Positions 15,261-23,276 of a DNA stretch of 53,842 nt are shown in pieces. The DNA is taken from assembly GCF_900095385.1 (NCBI RefSeq), contig NZ_FMID01000021.1:1-53842 (forward strand). The letters run 5' to 3'. Made by a program: the position numbers and the translations under genes. Each line of letters opens with the position of its first letter. Within the stretch, counting starts at the first letter, position 1. The notes under the pieces are model-generated. The model was not told the origin of the DNA. It saw nothing but the letters and a program-made list of their open reading frames with translations, and did not search any database. This DNA is from Methanoculleus chikugoensis (GTDB taxonomy: Archaea > Halobacteriota > Methanomicrobia > Methanomicrobiales > Methanoculleaceae).

Positions 15261-15746
15261 CTACACGGCCGGGACGGCAATCGGTGCGATCGTCCGGGCG
15301 AACTCCTCGATCGTCGGGCCGAACCGCCCGGCATCGACATCGCTCTCGACCGTCACGGCCGAGGAGACGAACCGCATCCTCTTCGCCTCAAGGCTTCTTC
15401 TCACGATCTCGACGGCGCTCTCCGCCCCGGAACCGCCCATCTCCACGAGCACCGAGAAGGGTTTTCCCGCGGCGCCCGTGACCTTCGAGAGATACTCGTT
15501 GACGTAGGGCGGAACCTTCCGCGACCAGACCGGGGTTGCGACGACCAGGAAATCGACGTCGGCAAGATCCGTCTTCACCGGGCGGATCTCCGCCCGCATC
15601 CCGAACATCGCCATCATGCCTTTCCGAAACATCCCCGTCTCCGTAACCGGCTCTATCCTCGCAAGCCGGCCCCCGACCTTTTCTGCAAGCGCCTTCGCCA
15701 CCTTCTCCGTATGCCCCTCGCCGGAGTAGTATACGATGAGGATCAT
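15261..15746 (-). CDS. Flavodoxin-family protein
   Basis: A 161-residue FMN-binding flavodoxin fold. The phosphate loop is IVYYSGEGHTEKVA. DVDFLVVATPVWSRKVPPYV supplies the isoalloxazine-flanking loop, and FSVLVEMGGSGAES the third FMN loop. It likely carries electrons or acts as a small flavin reductase in the cytosol. GGAGG is seven bases ahead of ATG 15746 but abuts ATG 15752, so the former is chosen. It is convergent with the bofA-like gene and divergent from a 59-residue ORF. Confidence 0.88.
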   Translation of the reverse strand: MILIVYYSGEGHTEKVAKALAEKVGGRLARIEPVTETGMFRKGMMAMFGMRAEIRPVKTDLADVDFLVVATPVWSRKVPPYVNEYLSKVTGAAGKPFSVLVEMGGSGAESAVEIVRRSLEAKRMRFVSSAVTVESDVDAGRFGPTIEEFARTIAPIAVPAV

Positions 15747-15837
15747 CACCATCCCTCCGCGGGGGGATAGTGCACTCATCGCATATAGAGCAGCAGGACG
15801 CGGAACCATCATAACCCTCCGGCGGTAAGATCTGGGC

Positions 15838-16017
15838 ATGCAGGAATATGGCCCCGGTATCGTCGGCGAAGTCCGGTTTTCCCGCCGGGACGGCGGCTAC
15901 TACGTAGAACTCTACGACCGGGAAGGAACTCCCGTCGGAAAGACCGGGCTCTGGGTGACGGAGGCAAAAGCAAAAGAAGCAGCCCGGAGGCTCGCCGCGA
16001 ACCTCGGCGGGGGGTGA
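15838..16017 (+). CDS. 59-residue hypothetical protein
   Basis: The frame MQEYGPGIVGEVRFSRRDGG continues through YYVELYDREGTPVGKTGLWV to a helical C-terminus. It reads as a three-stranded sheet followed by a helix (EAKAKEAARRLAANL) with strong G/C third-position bias. It ends three bases before the convergent ketopantoate-reductase stop. It is clearly gene-like but of unrecognised family. Confidence 0.65.
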   Translation: MQEYGPGIVGEVRFSRRDGGYYVELYDREGTPVGKTGLWVTEAKAKEAARRLAANLGGG

Positions 16018-16020
16018 GCG

Positions 16021-16965
16021 TCACCGGCCGTCCGGGTGCGCCTCGGCGTAGCGGACGAGGCCGGCGATGCATTGGTTGTGGGGCGTCGCGATCCCGTGGC
16101 GTTCCCCGAGAGTTGCGACATATCCGTTGAGGAGATCGATCTCCGTCCGCCGGCCCAGCCGGAGGTCGTGGTACATCGAGGGGTAGACGGCGGCGAAGTC
16201 GGGCACCTGCACGCGGAAGAGGTACGCGAGGTAGTCGTCGGCGGTCGCCCAGGGGAGCCGCACCCCTTCGGCACCCGCGACGGCGAAGGTCTCGCGGACG
16301 AGGCCGTCGACGATCCCGCGGATCTCCTCGTCGGCGGCCACCCCGACCGGGGCGCGGAGAAGGGCGCAGATCGGGTTCACCGCGATGTTGAGGAGGGCTT
16401 TCGCCCACTTGCCGGCGCGGATATCGGGTTCGGCCTCGACTGCGATCCCGGCGGAGCGGACGATCCCGATCAGCTGTCTGAGGTTCTCCCCATCGCCGCC
16501 GGACCAGAGCCCGAGCCGCATCGGAGCGCTCTCGCTCAAGACCCGGACGTGGCCGGGCCCGGGGATCGAGAAGTTCGTCGTCACGGTCCCGCCGATGACG
16601 GTATCGGTGTACTCCGCGATGATATCCTCGTTCCCGATCCCGTTCTGGAGGCTTGCCGTCGGCCTGCCCCGGATCGCCCCGGCGTACTCCCGGGAGATCG
16701 TCCGGGTGGCGGTGCCCTTCGCGGTGACGATGACGAAGTCGACCCCGACCGTGACCTCGTCCGGCCCCGTGACCGGTATAATCCCCCCGACGGTACCGTT
16801 TCCCCAGATCCCCTCCATCACGAGGCCCCGCTCCCGGATCGCGTCGGCGTGCACCGGCCGGCAGGCCGCGTAGACCGTTGCGACCGCGGCAAGTCTTCCG
16901 GCGAGCGAGAGGCCGACCGCCCCCGCGCCGAGGATCAGGATAACCGGGCGTTGCAGCGACTCCAT
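16021..16965 (-). CDS. panE: Ketopantoate reductase (PanE/ApbA family)
   Basis: A 314-residue NADPH-dependent enzyme reducing 2-dehydropantoate to pantoate for coenzyme A. The Rossmann motif LGAGAVG is at residues 12-18. VTAKGTATR and ASLQNGIGNEDII match the substrate/cofactor loop. The helical C-domain has KWAKALLNIAVNPICALLR, holding the expected lysine and NPI asparagine. The terminal AVYPSMYHDLRLGRRTEID with GIATPHNQ motif is typical. Archaea use this enzyme for CoA; the remaining CoA genes are not nearby. Confidence 0.9.
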   Translation of the reverse strand: MESLQRPVILILGAGAVGLSLAGRLAAVATVYAACRPVHADAIRERGLVMEGIWGNGTVGGIIPVTGPDEVTVGVDFVIVTAKGTATRTISREYAGAIRGRPTASLQNGIGNEDIIAEYTDTVIGGTVTTNFSIPGPGHVRVLSESAPMRLGLWSGGDGENLRQLIGIVRSAGIAVEAEPDIRAGKWAKALLNIAVNPICALLRAPVGVAADEEIRGIVDGLVRETFAVAGAEGVRLPWATADDYLAYLFRVQVPDFAAVYPSMYHDLRLGRRTEIDLLNGYVATLGERHGIATPHNQCIAGLVRYAEAHPDGR

Positions 16966-17073
16966 CGTTCCCGTAACTGCTGTTGGATCTAAAAGACGAT
17001 AACGGTGTACGTTGCAACCCCGGCAACCGGATGGCGAACGCTTTTCGTCCCGGGCGCCGAGCTACCGTACCGG

Positions 17074-17904
17074 ATGAAGCACGTCACGAAGGCAGACGGC
17101 GGGCGGCAGCCGTTTGACCCACAGAAGGTGCAGCGGACGCTCCGGAAGATGGGCGTCGGCGCGGAGGACGCCGAACGGATCGCCGACGAAATCGAGGAGT
17201 CGGTGCCGGACGGGGTGAGGACCGCCGCGGTTCTCCGGATGATCCGCGCCCGGGCAAAGGCCGTCCGCCCTGCCGTCAGCCACCGGACGAACCTCCGGAG
17301 AGCGCTCGGCCTTCTGCGCTCGAAACCGGACTTCGAGGAGTTCGTGCGGGTTCTCCTCCGTGAGCACGGCTATCGGGTCGAGACCGGATGCGTGCTCGCC
17401 GGCCGGTGCGGGGAGCACGAGGTGGACGCCGTCGCAGAGAAGGACGGCACCACCATCTTTGTCGAGGTGAAGCACCACGTGAGCCACCACCGGGTGACCG
17501 GGCTCGACGAAGGCCGGATCGCCCGGGCTATCATCGAGGACCTCCAGGACGGGTTCCGGTCGGGACGGTGCGTCGTTGCGATCGACGGCGCCCTGATCGT
17601 CTGCAACACCAAACTCTCGGAGCACGCGAAGCGCTACGCCACCTGCCGGGGGATCGGGCATATCGGGTGGGACTACCCGGAGGAGCGGAACCTCCGGACG
17701 ATGATCGAGGAGACGCAGTCCTACCCGATCACGATCGTCGCCGGGGTGAGCCGGTCGGTCTCCACCAGGCTCGCCGCCGCTGGGGTCGTCACGGCAAAGC
17801 AGATCGCCTACGGCGACGCTACGACCATCGCCCACGACGCGGAGATCCCTCTCAAGGAGGTGCTGCTGATCGCCGGGCGGGCTCGTGCCATCCTTGAGGT
17901 GTGA
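17074..17904 (+). CDS. ATP-cone / Mrr-like nuclease / HhH fusion protein
   Basis: A 276-residue, three-part protein. Residues 1-60 form an ATP-cone nucleotide sensor (VTKADGGRQPFDPQKVQRTL, then AVLRMIRARAK). Residues ~85-200 form a restriction-endonuclease-like domain with the PD-(D/E)xK triad D118, E131 and K133 (EHEVDAVA, IFVEVKHH). Residues ~217-275 form a helix-hairpin-helix-like tail (ITIVAGVSRSVSTRLAAAGV). ATG 17074 is taken; the frame extends 23 codons upstream without protein-like sequence. No methyltransferase is adjacent, so it is not an ordinary restriction system. Nucleotide-gated DNA cleavage or repair is inferred. Confidence 0.8.
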   Translation: MKHVTKADGGRQPFDPQKVQRTLRKMGVGAEDAERIADEIEESVPDGVRTAAVLRMIRARAKAVRPAVSHRTNLRRALGLLRSKPDFEEFVRVLLREHGYRVETGCVLAGRCGEHEVDAVAEKDGTTIFVEVKHHVSHHRVTGLDEGRIARAIIEDLQDGFRSGRCVVAIDGALIVCNTKLSEHAKRYATCRGIGHIGWDYPEERNLRTMIEETQSYPITIVAGVSRSVSTRLAAAGVVTAKQIAYGDATTIAHDAEIPLKEVLLIAGRARAILEV

Positions 17905-17905
17905 A

Positions 17906-18820
17906 TCAGGCTATCGCCCGGAGTTGCTCCTCGGTCGGGTTGATCAGGACAATCTCGGGCTGGCAGTTGAATCGGAGTTCCACTCCCGCAAGAGTCGAGG
18001 TGCAGACCCCGCGGGAGACGTAGGTGGGCGTCCTCCCGTCGCCGCCGAAAAGACCGGCGAGTTCGACAACACCGAGATCGTTGAGCTGCTTGACGACCGG
18101 GAAGAGGAACTGGCCGCCGTGGGTGTGGCCGGAGAGGATGAGGTCGGCGTCCCAGTCCGCCCGGCACGAGGGTTCGTGGATGAGGTAGAGGGTGCACGCA
18201 TCCGTCGCCGGCACCCCGGGCGGGTCAGCCATCCCGGCCCACCCGTCGTCGATCCCGACGATGACGATCTCCTCTTCTCCTACGGGAACGCGGACATAGT
18301 CGTTCCTGAGGACGTGCACCCCGTTCTCTTCAAGCGTCGCGGCAAGTTCGTCGGCAAACGCGGTGTCGGCGGAACCGTCGTTCAGGGCCGAGACATCGTA
18401 GGCGCCGGCGGCGACCACGGCCGACGTCGAGGTGGCGAACAGCCTCTCGATGCCCGTCGGCCCGTCGATCCCCACCCGGTAGTCGTGGTTCCCGAGCACG
18501 GCGTAGGCCGGGGCGTCGAGCGACCTCCATACCTCCTGGGCTGTGAAGTCTTCCTCATCGCCGGTGGCGAAGTCGCCGCCGATCAGGACGAGCGAGGGGT
18601 TTAAGCGGTTGATCTCATCGATCACCTCCTGGACGTGATCGATGTTGGACTCCTTGACGTGGGGATCGGTGATATAGACGATGCCTTCAGGTGCGCCGTC
18701 GATCTCAAGAACGGTCACCTCGACGGCCCGTGCTTCCCAGGCCATGTAGCCTGTCATGGAAGGAAGCAGAATGAGCATGAATATTGCCATATGCCGTGCG
18801 CTGGGTGCCTTCAAATTCAC
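17906..18820 (-). CDS. Calcineurin-like metallophosphoesterase, membrane-anchored
   Basis: A 304-residue protein with one N-terminal hydrophobic segment (AIFMLILLPSMTGYMAW) and a complete binuclear metal site: D52/H54 (YITDPH), D83 (GGDF), N111/H112 (GNHDY), the later LIHEP histidine and GHTHGG. This is the YkuE-type arrangement, in which the phosphoesterase acts on lipid or other phosphate esters at the outer membrane face. Substrate is unknown. An AT-rich TATA-like element (TTTTAAATATAAATA, 18836-18850) lies upstream on the minus strand. Confidence 0.88.
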   Translation of the reverse strand: MNLKAPSARHMAIFMLILLPSMTGYMAWEARAVEVTVLEIDGAPEGIVYITDPHVKESNIDHVQEVIDEINRLNPSLVLIGGDFATGDEEDFTAQEVWRSLDAPAYAVLGNHDYRVGIDGPTGIERLFATSTSAVVAAGAYDVSALNDGSADTAFADELAATLEENGVHVLRNDYVRVPVGEEEIVIVGIDDGWAGMADPPGVPATDACTLYLIHEPSCRADWDADLILSGHTHGGQFLFPVVKQLNDLGVVELAGLFGGDGRTPTYVSRGVCTSTLAGVELRFNCQPEIVLINPTEEQLRAIA

Positions 18821-18878
18821 TGCATTTTATTCGATCTTTTAAATATAAATATGATCCGCAGGATCGGATCCGGACGGG

Positions 18879-19544
18879 TCAGCGGGTGCGGGCCGGATCG
18901 ATCGGATCGCCCATGATCTCGGGGGGTTCCGCACCGGGGGACGGTTCGGCGAAGAACCGGTCAAATCGATCTTCTTCGCCCCTCGCGAGGACGATAGCGG
19001 CGCCGGCGGCGACGATCGCTCCCCCGACCAGATCGACGACGAGATCCCACATGGTATCGGTGTTGCCGAACTGGAGGCTCGTGCCGAAGACCTGGTCGAC
19101 CGCAAACTCGTAGATCTCCCAGACGGTCCCTGCCGCGAGCGTCGACATCAGGATAAAGAGGATAACGGCCGGACCCGTCAACCGGACCTCCCCCCGGCGT
19201 TCGGCAAGGAGTGCGAGAAATAAGGCGATAAGGCCGACGGTGACCGATGCGACGAGGTGAGCCAGTTTGTCGTAGTAGGGCGCGAAGGTGACGTAGTACT
19301 CCGCGACGTGCCCCATGACGTGGATATACAAGGAGACGGCGACGAGGAGGTTGATCTCCCAGGGAAGGCAGAGGCGCAGGTTCCTCGTCATGAGGGACGG
19401 TGCCGTCGTCAGGAGAAACGCGACGGTTGCCGAGAGCCCGAGGAAGTACTCTCCCGCCAGGATGCATGAGGCTGCGGCGAGGAGGATGAGTCCCTGGATG
19501 GTGTAGGCGAGGTAGATCCCGCGCGGAGGGTTCGGGCATACCAT
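18879..19544 (-). CDS. DUF2238 (YjdF-like) membrane protein
   Basis: A 221-residue protein with about six hydrophobic helices. The DUF2238 signature is present: YYDKLAHLVASVTVG, GTVWEIYEFAVDQVFGT, NTDTMWDLVVDLVGG. Function is unknown. A charged tail follows the last helix. The frame begins at 19580, but a TATA box (ATGTATATC, 19571-19579 minus strand) overlaps that first codon and sits 28-34 bp ahead of ATG 19544, so the shorter leaderless start is preferred. Confidence 0.85.
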   Translation of the reverse strand: MVCPNPPRGIYLAYTIQGLILLAAASCILAGEYFLGLSATVAFLLTTAPSLMTRNLRLCLPWEINLLVAVSLYIHVMGHVAEYYVTFAPYYDKLAHLVASVTVGLIALFLALLAERRGEVRLTGPAVILFILMSTLAAGTVWEIYEFAVDQVFGTSLQFGNTDTMWDLVVDLVGGAIVAAGAAIVLARGEEDRFDRFFAEPSPGAEPPEIMGDPIDPARTR

Positions 19545-19570
19545 GCGGACGCCGGATGGATACTCCCGGC

Positions 19571-19579
19571 AGATATACA
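19571..19579 (-). promoter_or_regulatory. TATA box for DUF2238 gene
   Basis: On the minus strand TGTATATC lies 28-34 bp ahead of ATG 19544. It overlaps the longer possible start at 19580, which is why that start is rejected. Confidence 0.4.
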
Positions 19580-19689
19580 TAACCGTCCCGGCGGCAATCT
19601 CCGGAGGTTCCGCCCGGGCGCCGCCGCATCCAACCGGAGCGGGGCAGCCGCCCGTTGCGCGTGCGGGAGAATATTTGATTACCTAGCAG

Positions 19690-20070
19690 TTGTATAAATT
19701 GGACACACAAAGACCGGACACTCAGGAAGATGGGGTTGATGAACTGACAGATCCTACGAAGCGCAAACCCGGATCCGATGGAGGAGAGTCGGGCGATGAG
19801 GTCATCCGCGTGCGCCTGCCGAACAAGAGGAACCGGGAGATGTTCGGGAGCGCCGAACTGATGCTGGGCGCAAACCATATCAAGATCCGCTGCTTCGACG
19901 GGGTGACGCGCACCGGGCGGATCAAGGGCAAGATCAAGAAGAAGGTCTGGATCCGGGAAGGAGACGTTCTGGTGGTCGTCCCCTGGAGTTTCCAGGACGA
20001 GAAGTGCGATATCATCTACCGCTACACGAGACCCCAGGTGGAATGGCTCCGGAAGAACCGGTACCTCTGA
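19690..20070 (+). CDS. eif1A: Archaeal translation initiation factor aIF-1A
   Basis: An OB-fold factor that binds the small ribosomal subunit and promotes initiator tRNA placement. The diagnostic core is EVIRVRLPNKRNREMFGSAE, then LGANHIKIRCFDGVTRTGRI and WIREGDVLVVVPWSFQDEK. The 126-residue reading has an unusually long acidic, disordered N-terminus (~35 residues), and no ATG precedes the core in frame. Starts must be TTG 19690 or TTG 19699. An AT-rich GAATATTTG at 19668-19676 would place a leaderless transcript at 19699. A T-tract at 20084-20088 probably ends the transcript. Confidence 0.93.
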   Translation: MYKLDTQRPDTQEDGVDELTDPTKRKPGSDGGESGDEVIRVRLPNKRNREMFGSAELMLGANHIKIRCFDGVTRTGRIKGKIKKKVWIREGDVLVVVPWSFQDEKCDIIYRYTRPQVEWLRKNRYL

Positions 20071-20082
20071 TATCTTTACAAC

Positions 20083-20089
20083 GTTTTTC
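20083..20089 (+). terminator. T-tract terminator after aIF-1A
   Basis: GTTTTTC follows the aIF-1A stop by about 13 bases, on the plus strand, in otherwise GC-rich DNA. Confidence 0.4.
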
Positions 20090-20150
20090 TCATACGGCAG
20101 AAGCAGGACGAAGAGCGGGCAGGTGCCTTTTCCTGTGTGGGTGGTGGATT

Positions 20151-20156
20151 AAAAAA
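20151..20156 (-). terminator. T-tract terminator of the pilin-like operon
   Basis: Six A on the plus strand give TTTTTT on the minus strand a few bases beyond the last stop codon (20159) of the pilin-like operon. Confidence 0.45.
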
Positions 20157-20158
20157 GG

Positions 20159-20917
20159 TTAGATGTCGTGGATTCTGATCCTGTACTCTTTGATGACGAG
20201 GTTATTGACATTCTCCCGTTTGTATCTGTTGTCCGCGGTCTTCTGCATCCCGACCGAACTGCCGGTCAGGTAGTTCTCCCATGCGACCGAGTAGTTACCC
20301 GACGAACCGCTCGTATACTCCACCGTCACATTATCTCCAGGCGCAACCGGTATCGATTGCGTATCCGAACCCTCCAGGCTCATTCTCACCGTCGCCATCC
20401 CGGACTTCGCCATCAACGTGTCGGTGGTGATGTTCATGATGTAGATGACGAACGTATCCGTGGCGTTGTCGTAGAACCACCGCGGCTCGGCAAGCATCGC
20501 CGACCCTGTCGCCCCATCCTGGCGTATCATCACCGCGCCGTTCTCCAGGGTGGTCACCCCGGTGCCCCGGTCGGACCGGTAGGTCAGTGCGCCTACGGTG
20601 TAGTTCTTCTGGAACGCAGGAGTGCCGTTCGTGACGTTGATGAAGCAGCCGTACTCGGTGGCGTTGATCACCTCGAACGTCCCGCCGCTCACCTGCAGCG
20701 ATGTCTCCTTGTAGGGCACATTCTTGAAGCAGAGGCTCTTCATGTCGTTCTGGATGACGATCATCGCCCGCTCCATGTTCTTCACGTCGGTGTTGCTCTG
20801 CTCCTTGACGAGCACCGGGTAGCCGTAGAGCGTGACGAGCCCGATGCCGCTGATGACGATCCCGAGGATCAGGACGAACCCGACCGCCTCCGATACCGCC
20901 TTCTCATTCATCTTCAC
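20159..20917 (-). CDS. Type IV pilin-like protein (DUF7289-like)
   Basis: A 252-residue protein, last gene of a six-gene operon. The N-terminus MKMNEKAVSEAVGFVLILGI resembles archaeal class III (prepilin) signals: a short charged leader, glutamate a few residues into the hydrophobic helix, then a single span. The external part is beta-rich with several N-glycosylation sequons (NVTNGT, NYTVG, NATDT, NITTD, NYSVA). It most resembles the haloarchaeal DUF7289 pilin-like family. It starts 13 bases after the preceding gene. A pilus subunit or pseudopilin role is inferred. Confidence 0.7.
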   Translation of the reverse strand: MKMNEKAVSEAVGFVLILGIVISGIGLVTLYGYPVLVKEQSNTDVKNMERAMIVIQNDMKSLCFKNVPYKETSLQVSGGTFEVINATEYGCFINVTNGTPAFQKNYTVGALTYRSDRGTGVTTLENGAVMIRQDGATGSAMLAEPRWFYDNATDTFVIYIMNITTDTLMAKSGMATVRMSLEGSDTQSIPVAPGDNVTVEYTSGSSGNYSVAWENYLTGSSVGMQKTADNRYKRENVNNLVIKEYRIRIHDI

Positions 20918-20929
20918 GGTTATCTCCTC

Positions 20930-21376
20930 CTAAACCCCGCTTGAGTCATAGTGGATCATGTTCCATCCCGCGCCGGTGGTGTTGCCGGTCACACCCCTCG
21001 TCGCTCCGATGCCGGCGATGGCGATCTTGCTCTGAATGCCGCCGCCCTGCACCTGGATCACCTGGCTTGCGCCCGTCATGCCTGCACTCACGAAGTAGTC
21101 CGCCCCGGCCACGTCGTCGGGGATGTCGAACTTCGTCGCTACCGTCCCGTTGCCGGGCGCAATCACGTAGAGGTCGACGATCCGGGTGCTGACCCCGTTC
21201 CCGATATCCACGAAGGCGTGATAGCGGAGGTTGTTTGCCGGCCCCTCCATGAAGACGGTGTTGACGGTGAAGATCATGACGACCATCAGGAGGAGGAGCA
21301 CGCCGCTGACGATGACGTACTCCATCAGCCGCGAGACGCCCTCCTCGTTCGGCGGCTCAGTAATACACGTTCTCAT
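20930..21376 (-). CDS. Pilin-like single-span protein (DUF7266-like)
   Basis: A 148-residue protein. The leader TEPPNEEGVSRLMEYVIVSG is followed by one hydrophobic helix (VLLLLMVVMIFTVNTVF) and an external domain, AFVDIGNGVSTRIVDLYVIA, typical of DUF7266-like archaeal pilin-like proteins. The start overlaps the end of the upstream gene by 20 bases, so translation is coupled. Whether a prepilin peptidase processes it cannot be decided from sequence; the charged leader before the helix is compatible. Confidence 0.65.
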   Translation of the reverse strand: MRTCITEPPNEEGVSRLMEYVIVSGVLLLLMVVMIFTVNTVFMEGPANNLRYHAFVDIGNGVSTRIVDLYVIAPGNGTVATKFDIPDDVAGADYFVSAGMTGASQVIQVQGGGIQSKIAIAGIGATRGVTGNTTGAGWNMIHYDSSGV

Positions 21377-21740
21377 TGTACTCCGTCACCCCGTTGTAGT
21401 AGTGGATGGTTACCGGGTGCAGGTAGTGGCCGGAGACCTCCACCTGCGATTCAACCGAGAAGTTGACCACGGCATTCTTTCTCTCAAGCGATATCGCGAC
21501 GATGTCCTGGCGAACCGCCCCGGTGGTGAGGTTGTTGGCCCCGCCGAATGTATCGACGTAGTCGAACACCGCCTCCCGCAGATCCCGGATGTCGTTCTTC
21601 GGGAACTCGAGCACCCCTTCCGCGGTCGTCTGCCCGACGAGCACCGACTGATTGATGATCAGCGCGAGGAAGAAGAGCCCCACGGCGACGAGAAGCCCCA
21701 TCAGGACGATCCACTGGCCGTCTTCGTTCATGCACGCCAT
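21357..21740 (-). CDS. Pilin-like single-span protein (DUF7261-like)
   Basis: A 127-residue protein. MACMNEDGQWIVLMGLLVAV begins with a short acidic leader and one hydrophobic helix. A small external domain follows, with FPKNDIRDLREAVFDYVDTF and a C-terminal beta hairpin ending ENVYY. GGAGGT six bases ahead of ATG 21740 fixes the start. It overlaps the preceding gene by 13 bases. Resemblance is to the DUF7261-like proteins found with other pilin-like genes in haloarchaea (family recall, not tested). Confidence 0.65.
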   Translation of the reverse strand: MACMNEDGQWIVLMGLLVAVGLFFLALIINQSVLVGQTTAEGVLEFPKNDIRDLREAVFDYVDTFGGANNLTTGAVRQDIVAISLERKNAVVNFSVESQVEVSGHYLHPVTIHYYNGVTEYNENVYY

Positions 21741-22237
21741 AACAGCACCTCCACGAGGACGGCCTGGGAGCGATTTTCGATGCTTACCCCTGGTAAAACC
21801 GCAGGTCTCTCTGAGAGTTGGACCCACCGCGTCACCCGCACGGCGGATTCCCTCCCCGTCCAGGTGTTGTCGGCTCCAACAAACTGGTACTCTCCAACGC
21901 TGTCGCCGGAACGGTAGGTGACGCTTGCGCTCATGTGCAGGTCATCGGTATCGCCTGCCGTCATGTTGCAGTAGTCCAAGAATGCGGCCCTGAAGCCGTC
22001 GGAGTTATTATCGGCGATGAATCTCTCCAGATCGCTCTTATCGTCATCTTTGGCGTTGGGCGTATCCATCATCGCGAGGACGTCGCTCCCGAGCTGCTCG
22101 AGTTGCATGTCCGGGATGTGCGTATCGCCGGGGGTGTAGATGCTCGTCGTGCTGATGACGATGTACGCGGTGAGGAGCATGATGAGCCCGGCCGCGACAC
22201 CCTCCATCGTGTAGAGCTGACCTCCATCGTTCACCAT
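21728..22237 (-). CDS. Pilin-like single-span protein (DUF7288-like)
   Basis: A 169-residue protein. MVNDGGQLYTMEGVAAGLIM, then LLTAYIVIST, has the leader-plus-helix layout with a glutamate at the start of the hydrophobic stretch. The external domain carries IPDMQLEQLGSDVLAMMDT and ends in a strand EVLLWRA. It overlaps the upstream gene by 7 bases and the downstream gene by 13. The shared N-terminal plan (xDxGQ, then hydrophobic helix) across the operon suggests these proteins pack into one filament or complex. Confidence 0.65.
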   Translation of the reverse strand: MVNDGGQLYTMEGVAAGLIMLLTAYIVISTTSIYTPGDTHIPDMQLEQLGSDVLAMMDTPNAKDDDKSDLERFIADNNSDGFRAAFLDYCNMTAGDTDDLHMSASVTYRSGDSVGEYQFVGADNTWTGRESAVRVTRWVQLSERPAVLPGVSIENRSQAVLVEVLLWRA

Positions 22238-23259
22238 ATCGCCACCTCCAGGACAGCGGGCTTCAGGGGGGGGCAGGTGACGTTATCGTAGTCATACAGG
22301 TACGTGCCGTTCATGAATGTTCTCTGTGGCACGCCGTCGTCGAAGGTGAACCGGATATCCAGGATGCTGTTCTGGTCCAGGGTGAAGATCGAGGTGGCCG
22401 CCGGTTTCAGCACCAGGGAGATGTTGTCGGAGACGTTGGTCCCCGGCACGAGATCGTTTTGAGTCCGATCGAGGAAGAGGGTGTAGAGGTCAGGATCCAT
22501 TGTGTTATAGGAGAATGGGATCTTGGTGAACCGCGGCATCGGCGTCGTCGGATCCATCTTCCAGAACGTCACGTCCTTGAGCGTCGCATTCGTGGCCGCT
22601 GCGGTCCCGTTCAGATACCTGCCGAATTCGGTGATCGTGATGTTCACCGGCTCGGTTCTCGGGTCGATCCGGTAGGCCGGGCCTCGTTCCGGGTCCAGCA
22701 GCTGGCTGAAGTTCAGCCGGACGGTGAAGACCCGTGGTTTCGAAGCGTCGAGCGCGGTCTCGTTGAAACTGCTGTTGTAACTGATATTCGCCACCCCCGG
22801 CTCCTTGATCTTCACCGCCCGGCGGATGTAGCCGTGGCCGGAAGGTGGAGTGCCGCCGGTTGCATTATTGTACGTCCAGTCCTCGCTCCGGAGCGAAAAG
22901 TTGTACGAGTAGGGGACATCGCCGAAGATCGCCTTGCTGCGGTAGTCGTCCTCGGTGAAGAAGGTGTAGTTGAAGAAGGCGTTAACCTTCGTCGAGAGGA
23001 GGATGTTCGGCGTATCCTTCGAGACTGCGAGCCCCATCCGATCGATCTCGTCCTTATACGCCTCGGTCTTCATCTCCCACGGCGGGTAGACCGGCCAGCC
23101 GGGATCCTCGGCGAGGATCACCCCTGTCCTGTAGGCGACCGCGTCGTAGTCGATGCCGCTGCTCTCGAGACCCGCAAGCAGCCCCGGAACCATGCTCACC
23201 ACCATGATCAGGGCGAGCATGAAGATCGTGAACCCCGCGAGGAAGTCAAGCGACATCAC
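22231..23259 (-). CDS. Large pilin-like protein (DUF7287-like)
   Basis: A 342-residue protein, the largest in the operon. A GTG-ATG start (23259/23256) gives a very short leader, then SLDFLAGFTIFMLALIMVVS, the single hydrophobic helix. The external part is long, beta-rich and holds many N-glycosylation sequons (NYTFF, NFSLR, NATGG, NISYN, NITIT, NGTAA). It may be the tip or adhesive subunit. It begins 17 bases after the lipoprotein stop. Family assignment is by N-terminal resemblance only. Confidence 0.65.
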   Translation of the reverse strand: MMSLDFLAGFTIFMLALIMVVSMVPGLLAGLESSGIDYDAVAYRTGVILAEDPGWPVYPPWEMKTEAYKDEIDRMGLAVSKDTPNILLSTKVNAFFNYTFFTEDDYRSKAIFGDVPYSYNFSLRSEDWTYNNATGGTPPSGHGYIRRAVKIKEPGVANISYNSSFNETALDASKPRVFTVRLNFSQLLDPERGPAYRIDPRTEPVNITITEFGRYLNGTAAATNATLKDVTFWKMDPTTPMPRFTKIPFSYNTMDPDLYTLFLDRTQNDLVPGTNVSDNISLVLKPAATSIFTLDQNSILDIRFTFDDGVPQRTFMNGTYLYDYDNVTCPPLKPAVLEVAIW

Positions 23260-23276
23260 GCCGTCGTCGGTCGTCC

